DNA from: Solibacillus merdavium
GTDB lineage: Bacteria > Bacillota > Bacilli > Bacillales_A > Planococcaceae
NCBI RefSeq assembly: GCF_014836935.1
Contig: NZ_JACSPW010000001.1
Span: forward strand, 496,001 to 560,000
Direction of reading: 5' to 3'
Length of the DNA: 64,000 nt
A model generated the notes under the pieces. That model saw only the letters and a program-made list of their open reading frames with translations, did not search any database and was not told the origin of the DNA. Position 1 is the first letter of the stretch; each line of letters begins with the position of its first letter. This document shows positions 17,029 through 24,973 of the stretch, in pieces. The position numbers and the translations under genes are program-made.

Positions 17029-17802
17029 TTGAAAAACAGCTTTACAGGATTTTTATTAGCATGGCAGTTCTTCTCGGCAGTACCAATTAAGAGGCAGCTC
17101 GATATGAATGCCAAGTCGGTTACATGGATGTACGCTTTCTTACCGATCGTTGGTTTATTCATAGGCGTAATGATTAGTGGTGGTGTTTTTGTCATCTCAA
17201 GTTATAGTGACATTTCGAGTCTGCTTTTGGCGATTTTAATCGTAATTATGTTCATTATTCTGACAGGCGGTCTGCATTTAGATGGCTGGATTGATATGAG
17301 CGACGCCTTTTTTTCCTATGGTGAAAAAGAAAAACGATTGGAAATTTTGGATGATCCGCGTACAGGTGCTTTCGGTGTCATCAGTGTTTTTTGCTTATTG
17401 CTGTTAAAAGTCGGTGTTATTTATGAAATGCTTTTAAATGGTCATGAGGAGATTATTCCCTTTATTATTTTTATCCCTTTTATTGCACGTTTAGGGATGC
17501 TCATTTACTTTTTAACGATGCAAACGGCCAAGCAGACAGGGCTCGCAGCTTATTTTAAATCCATTATCATTCCAAAGAAACTGATGCTAATCATAAGCTT
17601 TTTTTCTATATTATTTTTAGGGGTATGGATTTATTTTTCGATGTACAGCTTATTTATTTTAGTTATTGTTATGCTGCTATCTATTTTCTTTTACCGGAAA
17701 TGGACGCAAAAGCATTTTGGCGGGATGAGCGGTGATTTACTCGGTGCTTTAGGAGAAGGGTTGGAGGTTGTACTATGGCTGACGGTATTACTTTGCATTT
17801 AA
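17029..17802 (+). CDS. cobS: Adenosylcobinamide-GDP ribazoletransferase (cobalamin synthase)
   Basis: 257 residues from TTG 17029, 8 nt after TAAGGAG; the in-frame GTG at 17020 overlaps that site. GGLHLDGWIDMSDAFF (about 81-96) is the CobS metal-binding signature and HFGGMSGDLLGALGE (about 227-241) the conserved C-terminal block; several membrane helices lie between. It joins AdoCbi-GDP and alpha-ribazole (phosphate) at the membrane. Overlaps the phosphatase gene by 28 nt. Confidence 0.93.
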   Translation: MKNSFTGFLLAWQFFSAVPIKRQLDMNAKSVTWMYAFLPIVGLFIGVMISGGVFVISSYSDISSLLLAILIVIMFIILTGGLHLDGWIDMSDAFFSYGEKEKRLEILDDPRTGAFGVISVFCLLLLKVGVIYEMLLNGHEEIIPFIIFIPFIARLGMLIYFLTMQTAKQTGLAAYFKSIIIPKKLMLIISFFSILFLGVWIYFSMYSLFILVIVMLLSIFFYRKWTQKHFGGMSGDLLGALGEGLEVVLWLTVLLCI

Positions 17803-18371
17803 TTCGTCATGAAAAGACAAAAGCGAATATAGAAAGAAAATATATTGGCTGGACAGATGAGCCGATATTAAAGATGGTTCAGGCACAGATGCCAATCCAC
17901 ACAAATGAAGTATTTGGAAGTGATTTGTTGCGTTGCCGTGAAACAGCGCAATGCTATTTTCCGCATGCTTCATATTATCAAAACAAAAACTTAAGGGAAC
18001 TGCATTTCGGGGATTTTGAAATGTGTACATATGAACAACTACAGCATAACGATACTTACCGGGCCTGGATAGATGATCCGGTAAATATGCCAACTCCTAA
18101 CGGGGAGCACTTTTTACAGTTTCAACAGCGCGTTTTAACGGGTGTTCATGAAATTGTTCAACAAGAGAAAGAATATACATTGATTGTTCATGGTGGTGTC
18201 ATTCGGATACTGCTTGCGAAATATGGTTTTACAGAGCAGACATTTCAGCAAACGATTGCCAACCACCGAACAATTTATACGCTTAGCTGGGATTCCATTG
18301 AAGACTTTATAGGAGGTGCAAGATGTTCATTATACTCGGAGGCGCACATAACGGTAAACGAGCATATGTAG
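17775..18371 (+). CDS. cobC: Histidine phosphatase, probable alpha-ribazole phosphatase
   Basis: 198 residues of the phosphoglycerate-mutase fold. LHLIRHEKTKAN (about 6-17) has the phosphorylated His (RHE rather than RHG), YIGWTDEPI follows, LRELHFGDFE (about 74-83) and VHGGVIRILL (about 138-147) supply the second Arg, Glu and His. Position between cobS and further B12 genes makes CobC-type dephosphorylation of alpha-ribazole-5'-P or cobalamin-5'-P the likely role. GGAGG precedes the ATG. Its last 49 nt overlap the next gene. Confidence 0.82.
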   Translation: MADGITLHLIRHEKTKANIERKYIGWTDEPILKMVQAQMPIHTNEVFGSDLLRCRETAQCYFPHASYYQNKNLRELHFGDFEMCTYEQLQHNDTYRAWIDDPVNMPTPNGEHFLQFQQRVLTGVHEIVQQEKEYTLIVHGGVIRILLAKYGFTEQTFQQTIANHRTIYTLSWDSIEDFIGGARCSLYSEAHITVNEHM

Positions 18372-18751
18372 AGGATTTAATTGCACAATTACCGACAAAA
18401 AAGCTTGTCAAATACGAAGGGATATTACCTCGGATAGAGGAAGAAACTGAAGATAAACGAATTATTATTAGCAATTTCGAACAGATTGTATTACCGCATC
18501 TTCATCAGCCAGAGGAGCTGGTTGCACAGCAGATTTTTGAACGTATTGCTGAAACTTCCGCACTCGCTGAAGTATTTTGTATTTGTACAGATACGAGCAG
18601 GGGGATAGTGCCGCTTGAAAAGGAAGCACGTCAATTAAGAGATACTTGTGGTCGACTATACCAAAAGCTTTGCAACGAAGGGCATACGGTTGTTCGTGTA
18701 TGGTACGGTATTCCACAAATTTTAAAAGGAGCACATTATGGACAAAACTAA
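18323..18751 (+). CDS. Short CobU paralogue with altered P-loop
   Basis: 142 residues. The start MFIILGGAHNGKR lines up with the CobU P-loop but ends GKR instead of GK(S/T), and TDTSRGIVPLEKEARQLRDTCGRLYQ (about 93-118) matches the CobU C-terminal TNEVG.GIVP...R.FRD..G..NQ block. The central guanylylation His segment (RHxxxR) is missing. It lies in the middle of the cob operon, with 49- and 14-nt overlaps to its neighbours, so is probably expressed. A regulatory or non-catalytic role is possible; function unproven. Confidence 0.65.
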   Translation: MFIILGGAHNGKRAYVEDLIAQLPTKKLVKYEGILPRIEEETEDKRIIISNFEQIVLPHLHQPEELVAQQIFERIAETSALAEVFCICTDTSRGIVPLEKEARQLRDTCGRLYQKLCNEGHTVVRVWYGIPQILKGAHYGQN

Positions 18752-19232
18752 ATTACGTTATATCATTTTAACCGCTTTAATCGCTGCAATGTGTGCGATT
18801 GGAAGTTTTATTAAAATACCGGTAGGCATTGTTACAACAGCAGCACTGGATTCGGCTCCCGCATTTATTAGTGCCATTTTTTTACCGCCTATTTTCGCAG
18901 GCGCAGCAGGATCACTCGGTCATATTGCAACAGGACTCACATCCGGCTTTCCATTGGGTGTTTTTCATATCATTATTGCAGTAGAGATGTTCATTATTGT
19001 CGCAATTTTCGCTGTAATGCATCGAAAAGGACTGCATATTTCAAAATGGATATTTGTCGTAATTGGAAATGGAGTTATTGCACCACTACCATTTTACTTC
19101 CTTATTTCGCCGGCATTTTATATCGGATCCATTGCTTCACTTTCTATTGCAACATTAGTGAACTGTCTCATTGCCATTGGCGTAATGCCGCTCATTAAAA
19201 ACGTTGTACAGCGTGTTGGAGTGAACGCATGA
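18738..19232 (+). CDS. cblT: ECF-type S component, probable alpha-ribazole transporter CblT
   Basis: 164 residues, about five or six membrane helices, with the N-terminal ALIAAMCAIGSFIKIP of ECF S components and an AGAAGSLGHIATGLTSGFP segment. The adjoining gene looks like CblS, and CblT-CblS pairs in Listeria and Geobacillus import and phosphorylate alpha-ribazole, replacing CobT. AAAGGAG precedes ATG 18738. Identification rests on pairing and context more than on sequence signatures; a shared ECF energising module would come from elsewhere. Confidence 0.7.
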   Translation: MDKTKLRYIILTALIAAMCAIGSFIKIPVGIVTTAALDSAPAFISAIFLPPIFAGAAGSLGHIATGLTSGFPLGVFHIIIAVEMFIIVAIFAVMHRKGLHISKWIFVVIGNGVIAPLPFYFLISPAFYIGSIASLSIATLVNCLIAIGVMPLIKNVVQRVGVNA

Positions 19233-19900
19233 GAAACGCGATAGAAGTAAACGGGTTAATCGTAACAATCGATAATTCAGGATGTATTGGAACAAAAGAG
19301 CATGATCTTGTGAAAGTGCCAAATGAAATTACAGCATATTTTACAGCACGTACCGCCATTTTGGAGCAGTTATGTGCGGGGGCAATCCCTGTACAGTTAT
19401 TAATGGCCAACTTTTCGGGTGACAACGTATGGAATGAGTATGCAGAAGGGTTTAAAAAGACGTTTAATGAAATGGCGTTAAATATGCCACCATTGACCGG
19501 CTCGAGTGAAACGAATTTCTCCGCTCTGCAGTCGGCTGTCTCCTTAACAATAATAGGGAAAAAGCAATTTAACGGTGATCGGTCGAACTGCCTGTATTAT
19601 GTTGTCGGTGAACCGCTAGTAGGCAATGATGTAATGAAAAACCTTCACAAAATTGCAAACTTAAAAGAGCTGTTCGAAGGGTTACAAAGTGGGGTCATTG
19701 AAGCAATCTGGCCTACAGGTTCAAAAGGAATTGGTGCCGAAATTAAGCGCTTTATCGGTGAAGGATACAGTGCACATATCAATTTAGAAATATCGGCCGG
19801 ACCATCATGTGCTGTTCTAGTCGCAGTAAAAAAGGAACACGAGGAGACTTTCAAAAATAATATGACAGCACCTTTAACTGGAATTGTAAAAATGAATTAA
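19229..19900 (+). CDS. cblS: Probable alpha-ribazole kinase CblS (PurM/ThiL-like fold)
   Basis: 223 residues, start in a 4-nt overlap with cblT. GLIVTIDNSGCIGTKEHD (about 9-26), TARTAILEQLCAGAIP (about 38-53), NFSGD (about 60) and GSSETNFSALQSAVSLTIIG (about 89-108) show the two-part AIR-synthase-like ATP-binding pattern of CblS annotated as alpha-ribazole-5'-phosphate synthase. It would phosphorylate imported alpha-ribazole for CobS. Last gene of the operon; no obvious terminator follows. Confidence 0.72.
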   Translation: MRNAIEVNGLIVTIDNSGCIGTKEHDLVKVPNEITAYFTARTAILEQLCAGAIPVQLLMANFSGDNVWNEYAEGFKKTFNEMALNMPPLTGSSETNFSALQSAVSLTIIGKKQFNGDRSNCLYYVVGEPLVGNDVMKNLHKIANLKELFEGLQSGVIEAIWPTGSKGIGAEIKRFIGEGYSAHINLEISAGPSCAVLVAVKKEHEETFKNNMTAPLTGIVKMN

Positions 19901-19997
19901 TTTTAAATGCCGAAATATGCTCGAAAACTATTTGAACTGCTAGGAAAAAATATTTTTTGTTTAAAATTAAAAAATACTAAATATTCTAAAAATAAAG

Positions 19998-20006
19998 TGG
20001 TATGAT
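19998..20006 (+). promoter_or_regulatory. Extended -10 promoter of ilvE
   Basis: TGGTATGAT, with TATGAT at 20001-20006, lies 39 nt before the ilvE start in an AT-rich gap. No T-box or CodY operator is clear. Confidence 0.5.
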
Positions 20007-20044
20007 AGAGTGTATCAATTTCAATAAGTTAAGGAGCATGAATT

Positions 20045-21115
20045 ATGACAACGTACCAAATTACAACTGAGTTATCAACAAACAAAAAAGAAAAGACACC
20101 TGCAGAAAAGCTTGGTTTTGGTCAAATTTTTACGGACCACATGTTTGTAATGGATTATGAAGAAGGTAAAGGGTGGCATAATGCATCTATTGAACCTTAT
20201 GAACCGATTACATTAAGCCCTGCTGCAATGGTATTTCATTACGGACAAGCGGTTTTTGAAGGTTTAAAAGCATACATGACAGAGCAAGGTGACGTACAAT
20301 TATTCCGTCCTGAACGTAACTTCCAACGGTTGAATACTTCAAATGCACGCCTTTGCATCCCACCAATCGATGAGGATTTTGCACTGGAAGCATTAAAGGA
20401 ATTAATCCGAGTGGACCGCGAATGGGTACCAACAGAACCAGGTACATCTCTTTATATTCGTCCATTCATTATTGCAACGGAAAGCTATTTAGGTGTAAAC
20501 CCTGCGAAAAGCTATAAATTCATGATTATTATGTCACCAGTTGGCTCTTATTATAAAGAAGGCATTAACCCGGTTAAAATTTTAGTAGAGCAGCATTATG
20601 TACGTGCTGTAGTTGGGGGTACCGGCGAAGCAAAAACAGCGGGTAACTACGCTTCAAGCTTAAAAGGTTCGGAACTTGCCGCAAAACAAGGATACTCTCA
20701 AACATTATGGTTAGACGGTAAGGAAAATAAGTATGTAGAAGAAGTAGGAAGCATGAACATCTTCTTCAAAATTGCAGGAACAGTCATTACACCTGCATTA
20801 AATGGCAGTATTTTACCCGGTATTACACGTGACTCGATGATTCAAGTATTAAAATCAAAAAACATTCCGCTTGAAGAACGTGCAATCGAGTTTGCAGAAA
20901 TTGTCGCTGCAGCCCAAAACGGTACGCTGGAAGAAGCGTTCGGTACAGGTACAGCTGCAGTTATTTCTCCAGTTGGTGAATTAAAGTGGCTGGATGATGT
21001 GATTACAGTCAACAACGGCCAAATTGGTGAAGTGACACAAATGCTGTATGATACATTAACAGGCATTCAGTACGGTAAAATGGAAGATCCATTTGGCTGG
21101 ACGGTTAAAATCTAA
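20045..21115 (+). CDS. ilvE: Branched-chain amino acid aminotransferase
   Basis: 356 residues, the larger class IV type (as B. subtilis YwaA/YbgE). The PLP lysine lies in GGTGEAKTAGNYA (about 191-203); YGQAVFEGLKAY (about 65-76), LYIRPF (about 138) and EVGSMNIFF (about 238) are family blocks; the phosphate-binding loop is GTGTAAVISPVG (about 300). It interconverts Leu, Ile and Val with their oxo acids. TAAGGAG precedes the ATG. It stands alone with its own promoter and terminator. Confidence 0.95.
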   Translation: MTTYQITTELSTNKKEKTPAEKLGFGQIFTDHMFVMDYEEGKGWHNASIEPYEPITLSPAAMVFHYGQAVFEGLKAYMTEQGDVQLFRPERNFQRLNTSNARLCIPPIDEDFALEALKELIRVDREWVPTEPGTSLYIRPFIIATESYLGVNPAKSYKFMIIMSPVGSYYKEGINPVKILVEQHYVRAVVGGTGEAKTAGNYASSLKGSELAAKQGYSQTLWLDGKENKYVEEVGSMNIFFKIAGTVITPALNGSILPGITRDSMIQVLKSKNIPLEERAIEFAEIVAAAQNGTLEEAFGTGTAAVISPVGELKWLDDVITVNNGQIGEVTQMLYDTLTGIQYGKMEDPFGWTVKI

Positions 21116-21121
21116 TTTAGA

Positions 21122-21391
21122 GGCCGGGACAAAACAAAACTACAATTTTTCTCCGCGGAGAAAAATTGTAGTTTTTTGAATGTCCTAAAAATTGGTTTCC
21201 GTTACGGGTACGCTTTCCGCGGGCACGGCCTTACACGAACGTCTCAGGCGTCGTGCTCCTGCGATTACTCGTAGCAAAATAATTTCGCTGGTCCCGCTGG
21301 AGTCGACCCTTCACTTCAACCAATTTTAATAAAGATTATTTTTATTATACAGTTTCTGCTCATTTAATAAATTCTCTACTTAGGTCCCGGT
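21122..21391. repeat. GC-rich composite intergenic repeat, copy 2
   Basis: Same architecture as 1901-2199: a hairpin (here the perfect palindrome 21136-21175), a core 21187-21328 bounded by AATTGGTTTCC and CAACCAATT and containing ACGCTTTCCGCGGGCACGGC at 21210, a T-rich tail, then TTCTCTACTTAGGTCCCGG. The outer ends CCGGGAC (21125-21131) and GTCCCGG (21384-21390) are inverted repeats in this copy. It fills the gap between convergent ilvE and floT. Confidence 0.78.
21136..21175. terminator. Perfect 40-bp palindrome, probable terminator of ilvE
   Basis: The 20 bases from 21136 are the exact complement of the 20 bases ending at 21175, with CCGCGG at the centre and AAAAC/GTTTT at the ends. Two further T residues follow on the plus strand. 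As RNA it would fold into a very stable hairpin; as DNA it could form a cruciform. Confidence 0.85.
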
Positions 21392-21404
21392 CACTATTTT
21401 CACT

Positions 21405-22943
21405 TTATTTTTCCACTAATTCCTCTACATGGTTAAATCTTTCGTGAGAAACGGGAGCTGCTTTTTCAAATGCATTTTTACCGACATATGATTCGATTAA
21501 TGTTTTTACATCAATACCAGATGATGCTTTTAAAGTTTCCTGCAGACCGGCCATTAAGTCTGTTGCATAGCCTGTAACTTTACCGGCGCCACCATTTGCA
21601 CCGCCTCCAGTATCAACAACAGTAATTTTATCGATATTGGCAAGTGGACTTGCAACTTGTTTTGCATATTCAGGTAACATTTTCACAATCATATCAAGGA
21701 CAGCTGCCTGACCGTATTGTTCAAACGCTTCTGCAATTTTTTCCTTCGCTTCTGCTTCCGCAAGACCGCGTAGACGGATAATTTCTGCCTCTGCCGTACC
21801 TTGTGCACGCTCTGCATCAGCTTTAGCAAGACCATCTAATCGAATACGTTCTGCTTCAGCTTGTGCATGTGTTTCGATACGATATTTCTCAGCATCTGCC
21901 TGCGCTAGCTCTTTCCGTTTTTGGGCTTCTGCGTTTTGCTCGATAGCATAACGATCAGCATCTGCCTTTTTCTTCACTTCAGAATCATATTGCTTTTCTC
22001 GACGCAGAATCTCTTTTTCTTCTAATTCGATTTGCTTTTGACGTTCAATGATCTTAACTTGCATTTCCTGTTCTGTTACTTCCTGTTTTGCACGTGCGGA
22101 TTCCAATTCATAAGCCTGGTCGGCACGAGCTTTTGCGATATCTTGCTCACGACGGAATTCAGCCACTTTTAACTGGTTATTTTTTTCAGCTTCTGCAATC
22201 TCAGTAGCGCGCTCTAATTCGGCTTGTTGTGCTTCCTGAGCTGCCTGAGCACGTTTAATACGTGTTTCTTTATCCGCCTCAGCTGTTGCAATATCAGCAT
22301 CACGCTTAACTTGAGCAATTCGAGGTTTACCGAGTGAATCTAAATAGCCGTTTTTATCGCGGACATCTTTAATCGTAAATGAAACAATGACTAAGCCCAT
22401 TTTTGCTAAATCCTGTGATGCGACACGCTGTACTTCCTGCGAGAATTTATCACGATTTTTATAAATTTCTTCAACAGTCATCGATCCTAAAATAGAACGC
22501 AGATGACCTTCTAGTACTTCACGTGCTTCACTTTCACGGTCTTGCTTTGCTTTCCCTAAAAACTGTTCGGCAGCTGTAGCAATTTCCGCAATGGAACCGC
22601 CAATCTTAATGATGGCTGTACCATCTGCCATAACCGGTACACCTTGCTCTGTGTATACTTCAGGTGTTGTTACTTCTAATTTACTAGAAAGTAAACTAAG
22701 CGGTTTTGCCTGTTGGAAGACAGGGAACACAAATGTACCACCACCACGGATAATCTTAATGCGATTACCTGATTCGTCTGTATGTACATTTTTACTCCCT
22801 AAATAACTACCTGTTACGATTAATGCTTCATCTGGACCTGCTGTACGGTATTTCATTATATAAACCGCTACAAGAGCAACAATCAGAAATACGACAACCC
22901 CCACTGCAATTAAAATACCTGACATTTCTACAATACTTGACAT
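21405..22943 (-). CDS. floT: Flotillin-like protein FloT
   Basis: 512 residues. One N-terminal hydrophobic segment (about 9-30), an SPFH/band-7 domain (about 35-215), then a long coiled coil rich in EA-repeats (about 220-395: AEADKETRIK, QAEAERIRLDG) and a C-terminal oligomerisation region ending about 500. It matches B. subtilis YuaG/FloT, which organises membrane microdomains. Second gene of an operon with the NfeD-like gene 19 nt upstream, driven by a sigma-W-type promoter. Confidence 0.94.
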   Translation of the reverse strand: MSSIVEMSGILIAVGVVVFLIVALVAVYIMKYRTAGPDEALIVTGSYLGSKNVHTDESGNRIKIIRGGGTFVFPVFQQAKPLSLLSSKLEVTTPEVYTEQGVPVMADGTAIIKIGGSIAEIATAAEQFLGKAKQDRESEAREVLEGHLRSILGSMTVEEIYKNRDKFSQEVQRVASQDLAKMGLVIVSFTIKDVRDKNGYLDSLGKPRIAQVKRDADIATAEADKETRIKRAQAAQEAQQAELERATEIAEAEKNNQLKVAEFRREQDIAKARADQAYELESARAKQEVTEQEMQVKIIERQKQIELEEKEILRREKQYDSEVKKKADADRYAIEQNAEAQKRKELAQADAEKYRIETHAQAEAERIRLDGLAKADAERAQGTAEAEIIRLRGLAEAEAKEKIAEAFEQYGQAAVLDMIVKMLPEYAKQVASPLANIDKITVVDTGGGANGGAGKVTGYATDLMAGLQETLKASSGIDVKTLIESYVGKNAFEKAAPVSHERFNHVEELVEK

Positions 22944-22962
22944 GTACTTTTCCTCCTAAAAT

Positions 22963-23493
22963 TTAAAATTGAAACTCCTCTTTCTCATAAACCGCAACCA
23001 TTGCCGTACCATTACGCATCTCGATTATTAAAACTTTTGTATCATATGGAATTTCTACATGATGAAAGCTCGCCGCACGTTTGGAAATGATACCGTTTGC
23101 GGATTCTATTACGATTTCCCCGAAGCCATCTAAAGGAACAGGTACAATGACTTTTCCAGCCTGGCCTTCAAGCGATTCATCTGTATAAGCAAGAGATACT
23201 TCAGCTGAGCGTAAAGGAACGAGTAAGAAATAATAAAGAAGTGCTGTGAGTAAACACGCTATAATGAATGCGATTATTAAGATGATGAAGCTTGTAAAAC
23301 CTGTAAAACGCTCAAAAATATAACCGGCAGCAGAAGTGAATGTGATAAACGAAAGGATAACAGCCGGATCTAAAAAAGGAAGTCCATCGATAGATACATC
23401 AGCAAAATCTGCAAAAAATAAATAAAGAATCGTACAGCATCCGATAACGATTAAGATGGTTAAATAAATGGTTTCAATGGAATACCCAAACAA
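22963..23493 (-). CDS. yuaF: NfeD-like membrane protein YuaF
   Basis: 176 residues from TTG 23493 preceded by AAGGAGGTGA. Three to four membrane helices (about 8-28, 42-60, 67-92) are followed by a C-terminal beta-barrel OB-like domain (about 105-175: GQAGKVIVPVPLDGFGEIVIE). This is the NfeD short form that always accompanies flotillins. It heads the floT operon. Confidence 0.88.
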   Translation of the reverse strand: MFGYSIETIYLTILIVIGCCTILYLFFADFADVSIDGLPFLDPAVILSFITFTSAAGYIFERFTGFTSFIILIIAFIIACLLTALLYYFLLVPLRSAEVSLAYTDESLEGQAGKVIVPVPLDGFGEIVIESANGIISKRAASFHHVEIPYDTKVLIIEMRNGTAMVAVYEKEEFQF

Positions 23494-23525
23494 GTTGTCA
23501 CCTCCTTAAGTCCTTTGTATTAGTA

Positions 23526-23553
23526 AATACGGATGGAACTGGAAAAAGTTTCA
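23526..23553 (-). promoter_or_regulatory. Sigma-W-type promoter of yuaF-floT
   Basis: Read on the minus strand, TGAAAC (23553-23548), a 16-bp spacer and CGTATT (23531-23526) match the sigma-W consensus TGAAAC-N16-CGTA. It lies 33 nt before the yuaF start. yuaFG is in the sigma-W regulon of B. subtilis. Confidence 0.82.
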
Positions 23554-23583
23554 GAAAAAACAAAATTTTAAAGGAATAACAAA

Positions 23584-23712
23584 TTGAAAGTTAAAAATAA
23601 TATCTCTTCCTTAAATCTCGCTGTCAATACGGTCAAGACAAGATTGCGTCGTGCACGTCAAATGCTCGGCATAGAGTTAACAAGGGAAGGTGAACTATAT
23701 GGATCCAATTAA
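23584..23712 (+). pseudogene. Remnant of an ECF sigma factor (region 4 tail)
   Basis: A 42-codon frame from TTG 23584 reads SLNLAVNTVKTRLRRARQML, the helix-turn-helix end of sigma region 4, then a short tail. Regions 2 and most of 4 are gone and an in-frame TAA precedes the TTG at 23569-23571. AAAGGA at 23571 sits at ribosome-binding distance, so the fragment may still be translated. Its end overlaps the next gene by 14 nt, the usual sigma/anti-sigma arrangement. Confidence 0.7.
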
Positions 23713-24919
23713 AGAGGCCATGAAGGAATCATATAAGGGACACGGTTTATCAAAATTAAAAAAGATGGAAACGCAGCAAAAAGTTCGTGAGCAACGTAAA
23801 ACGATGTTACCTGTCGTTATTTCAACGGTAGTAACATTTACGATTTTTTTATTCATTTTTCTGACGATTAATGAGCAGAATCCTGAATTAAAAATGTCAG
23901 CTAGTATTTCAAGCAAAGTAGAAGGACAGGATGCAGTCAACGAAATGATGGAAAGGAAACTTCAATTTCAAACAATTATAGAGGACGAAGAAATAACAGC
24001 AGCGGAACGAGTAGAATATTTGCGGACGAGTGATTGGAAATTGCAACTAGCTTTTGAGCATATTACTAATTCAACATATGAGATTCCTGACGTAACAGAG
24101 AAACAGGGGATGCTGTATGCGACATTATTATTTTATATGCGCCAATTTATGCTGGAGCCTCATAGTATTACAGAAGTAGCGGATGCCTTTTCACAAGTAA
24201 GGAGGTTCCAACAATTACCTGAATTGGTTCCGGTATTAGATGCGCTTATTTTAGCCAATTATCAACCTACGAAAGCAGAACAGATGCCAGCTAACCAGAA
24301 ATTTTTCTTAGTCAATCGTACGTTACAAACTGTCATCGTATGTATGTATATCCTTAGTATTTTTTTCATTATAAAAAATATTTTAAAGCGTCAGCTTTTG
24401 TGGATTACTCTTTTGAATATAGGTATCGTAATTGCGACATTAGTATTCCTTTTTAAACCGCTTCCTCATTTTTATGCTAACGATGAAACGACATTATCAA
24501 TATCAAGTATAAAAGCAATAAAAGAGGCGGGGTTACCTACTGATCAAGCTCAATTCATTTCGGCAGCAACATTTGATAATAGCCGTTTTGCCTTAATTAA
24601 AGAGCAGCAAAACCATATGCTAGTGAAATTTCAAAAAGGGGATAACTACTACCAGTTTACAGACTTTACATCGTTGGGTGAGAATACACCAGTAATAACA
24701 GGTATTTATCATGTTCGTAACGATGGGCAAGCAATCTATGTTATGGCGTTTACAGAAGGACATCCAATTGTTAAAGGAGTGCTGATTGATCATGCTAGTA
24801 AGGAAATAGAGTTTCAGGTAGAGCAAGGGAAAGCTGGGATTGAAGCAATTTACCTACCTCAAAGAAATACGAGTTTTGGATTGAAGTTTTATGATGCCAA
24901 TGGGGAAATAGTAAGGTAG
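23699..24919 (+). CDS. Membrane protein of unknown function, possibly an orphan anti-sigma-like protein
   Basis: 406 residues from ATG 23699, 8-10 nt after GGAAGG. Residues 1-35 are charged (DPIKEAMKESYKGHG, KMETQQKVREQRK), followed by a membrane helix about 37-57, an outside region of about 150 residues, two more helices about 210-230 and 238-258, and a C-terminal 145-residue soluble domain. No family is recognised. Short cytoplasmic N-terminus plus membrane helix directly behind an ECF sigma remnant recalls an anti-sigma factor that outlived its partner; this is inference. Confidence 0.6.
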   Translation: MDPIKEAMKESYKGHGLSKLKKMETQQKVREQRKTMLPVVISTVVTFTIFLFIFLTINEQNPELKMSASISSKVEGQDAVNEMMERKLQFQTIIEDEEITAAERVEYLRTSDWKLQLAFEHITNSTYEIPDVTEKQGMLYATLLFYMRQFMLEPHSITEVADAFSQVRRFQQLPELVPVLDALILANYQPTKAEQMPANQKFFLVNRTLQTVIVCMYILSIFFIIKNILKRQLLWITLLNIGIVIATLVFLFKPLPHFYANDETTLSISSIKAIKEAGLPTDQAQFISAATFDNSRFALIKEQQNHMLVKFQKGDNYYQFTDFTSLGENTPVITGIYHVRNDGQAIYVMAFTEGHPIVKGVLIDHASKEIEFQVEQGKAGIEAIYLPQRNTSFGLKFYDANGEIVR

Positions 24920-24927
24920 CAATTAAA

Positions 24928-24966
24928 AGCGTATGTCGTTTTGTTCGGAGCGACATACGCTATTTT
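24928..24966. terminator. Bidirectional terminator
   Basis: AGCGTATGTCG (24928-24938) pairs with CGACATACGCT (24951-24961), with T5 after and A4 before, between two convergent genes. Confidence 0.88.
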
Positions 24967-24973
24967 TGAGTAT

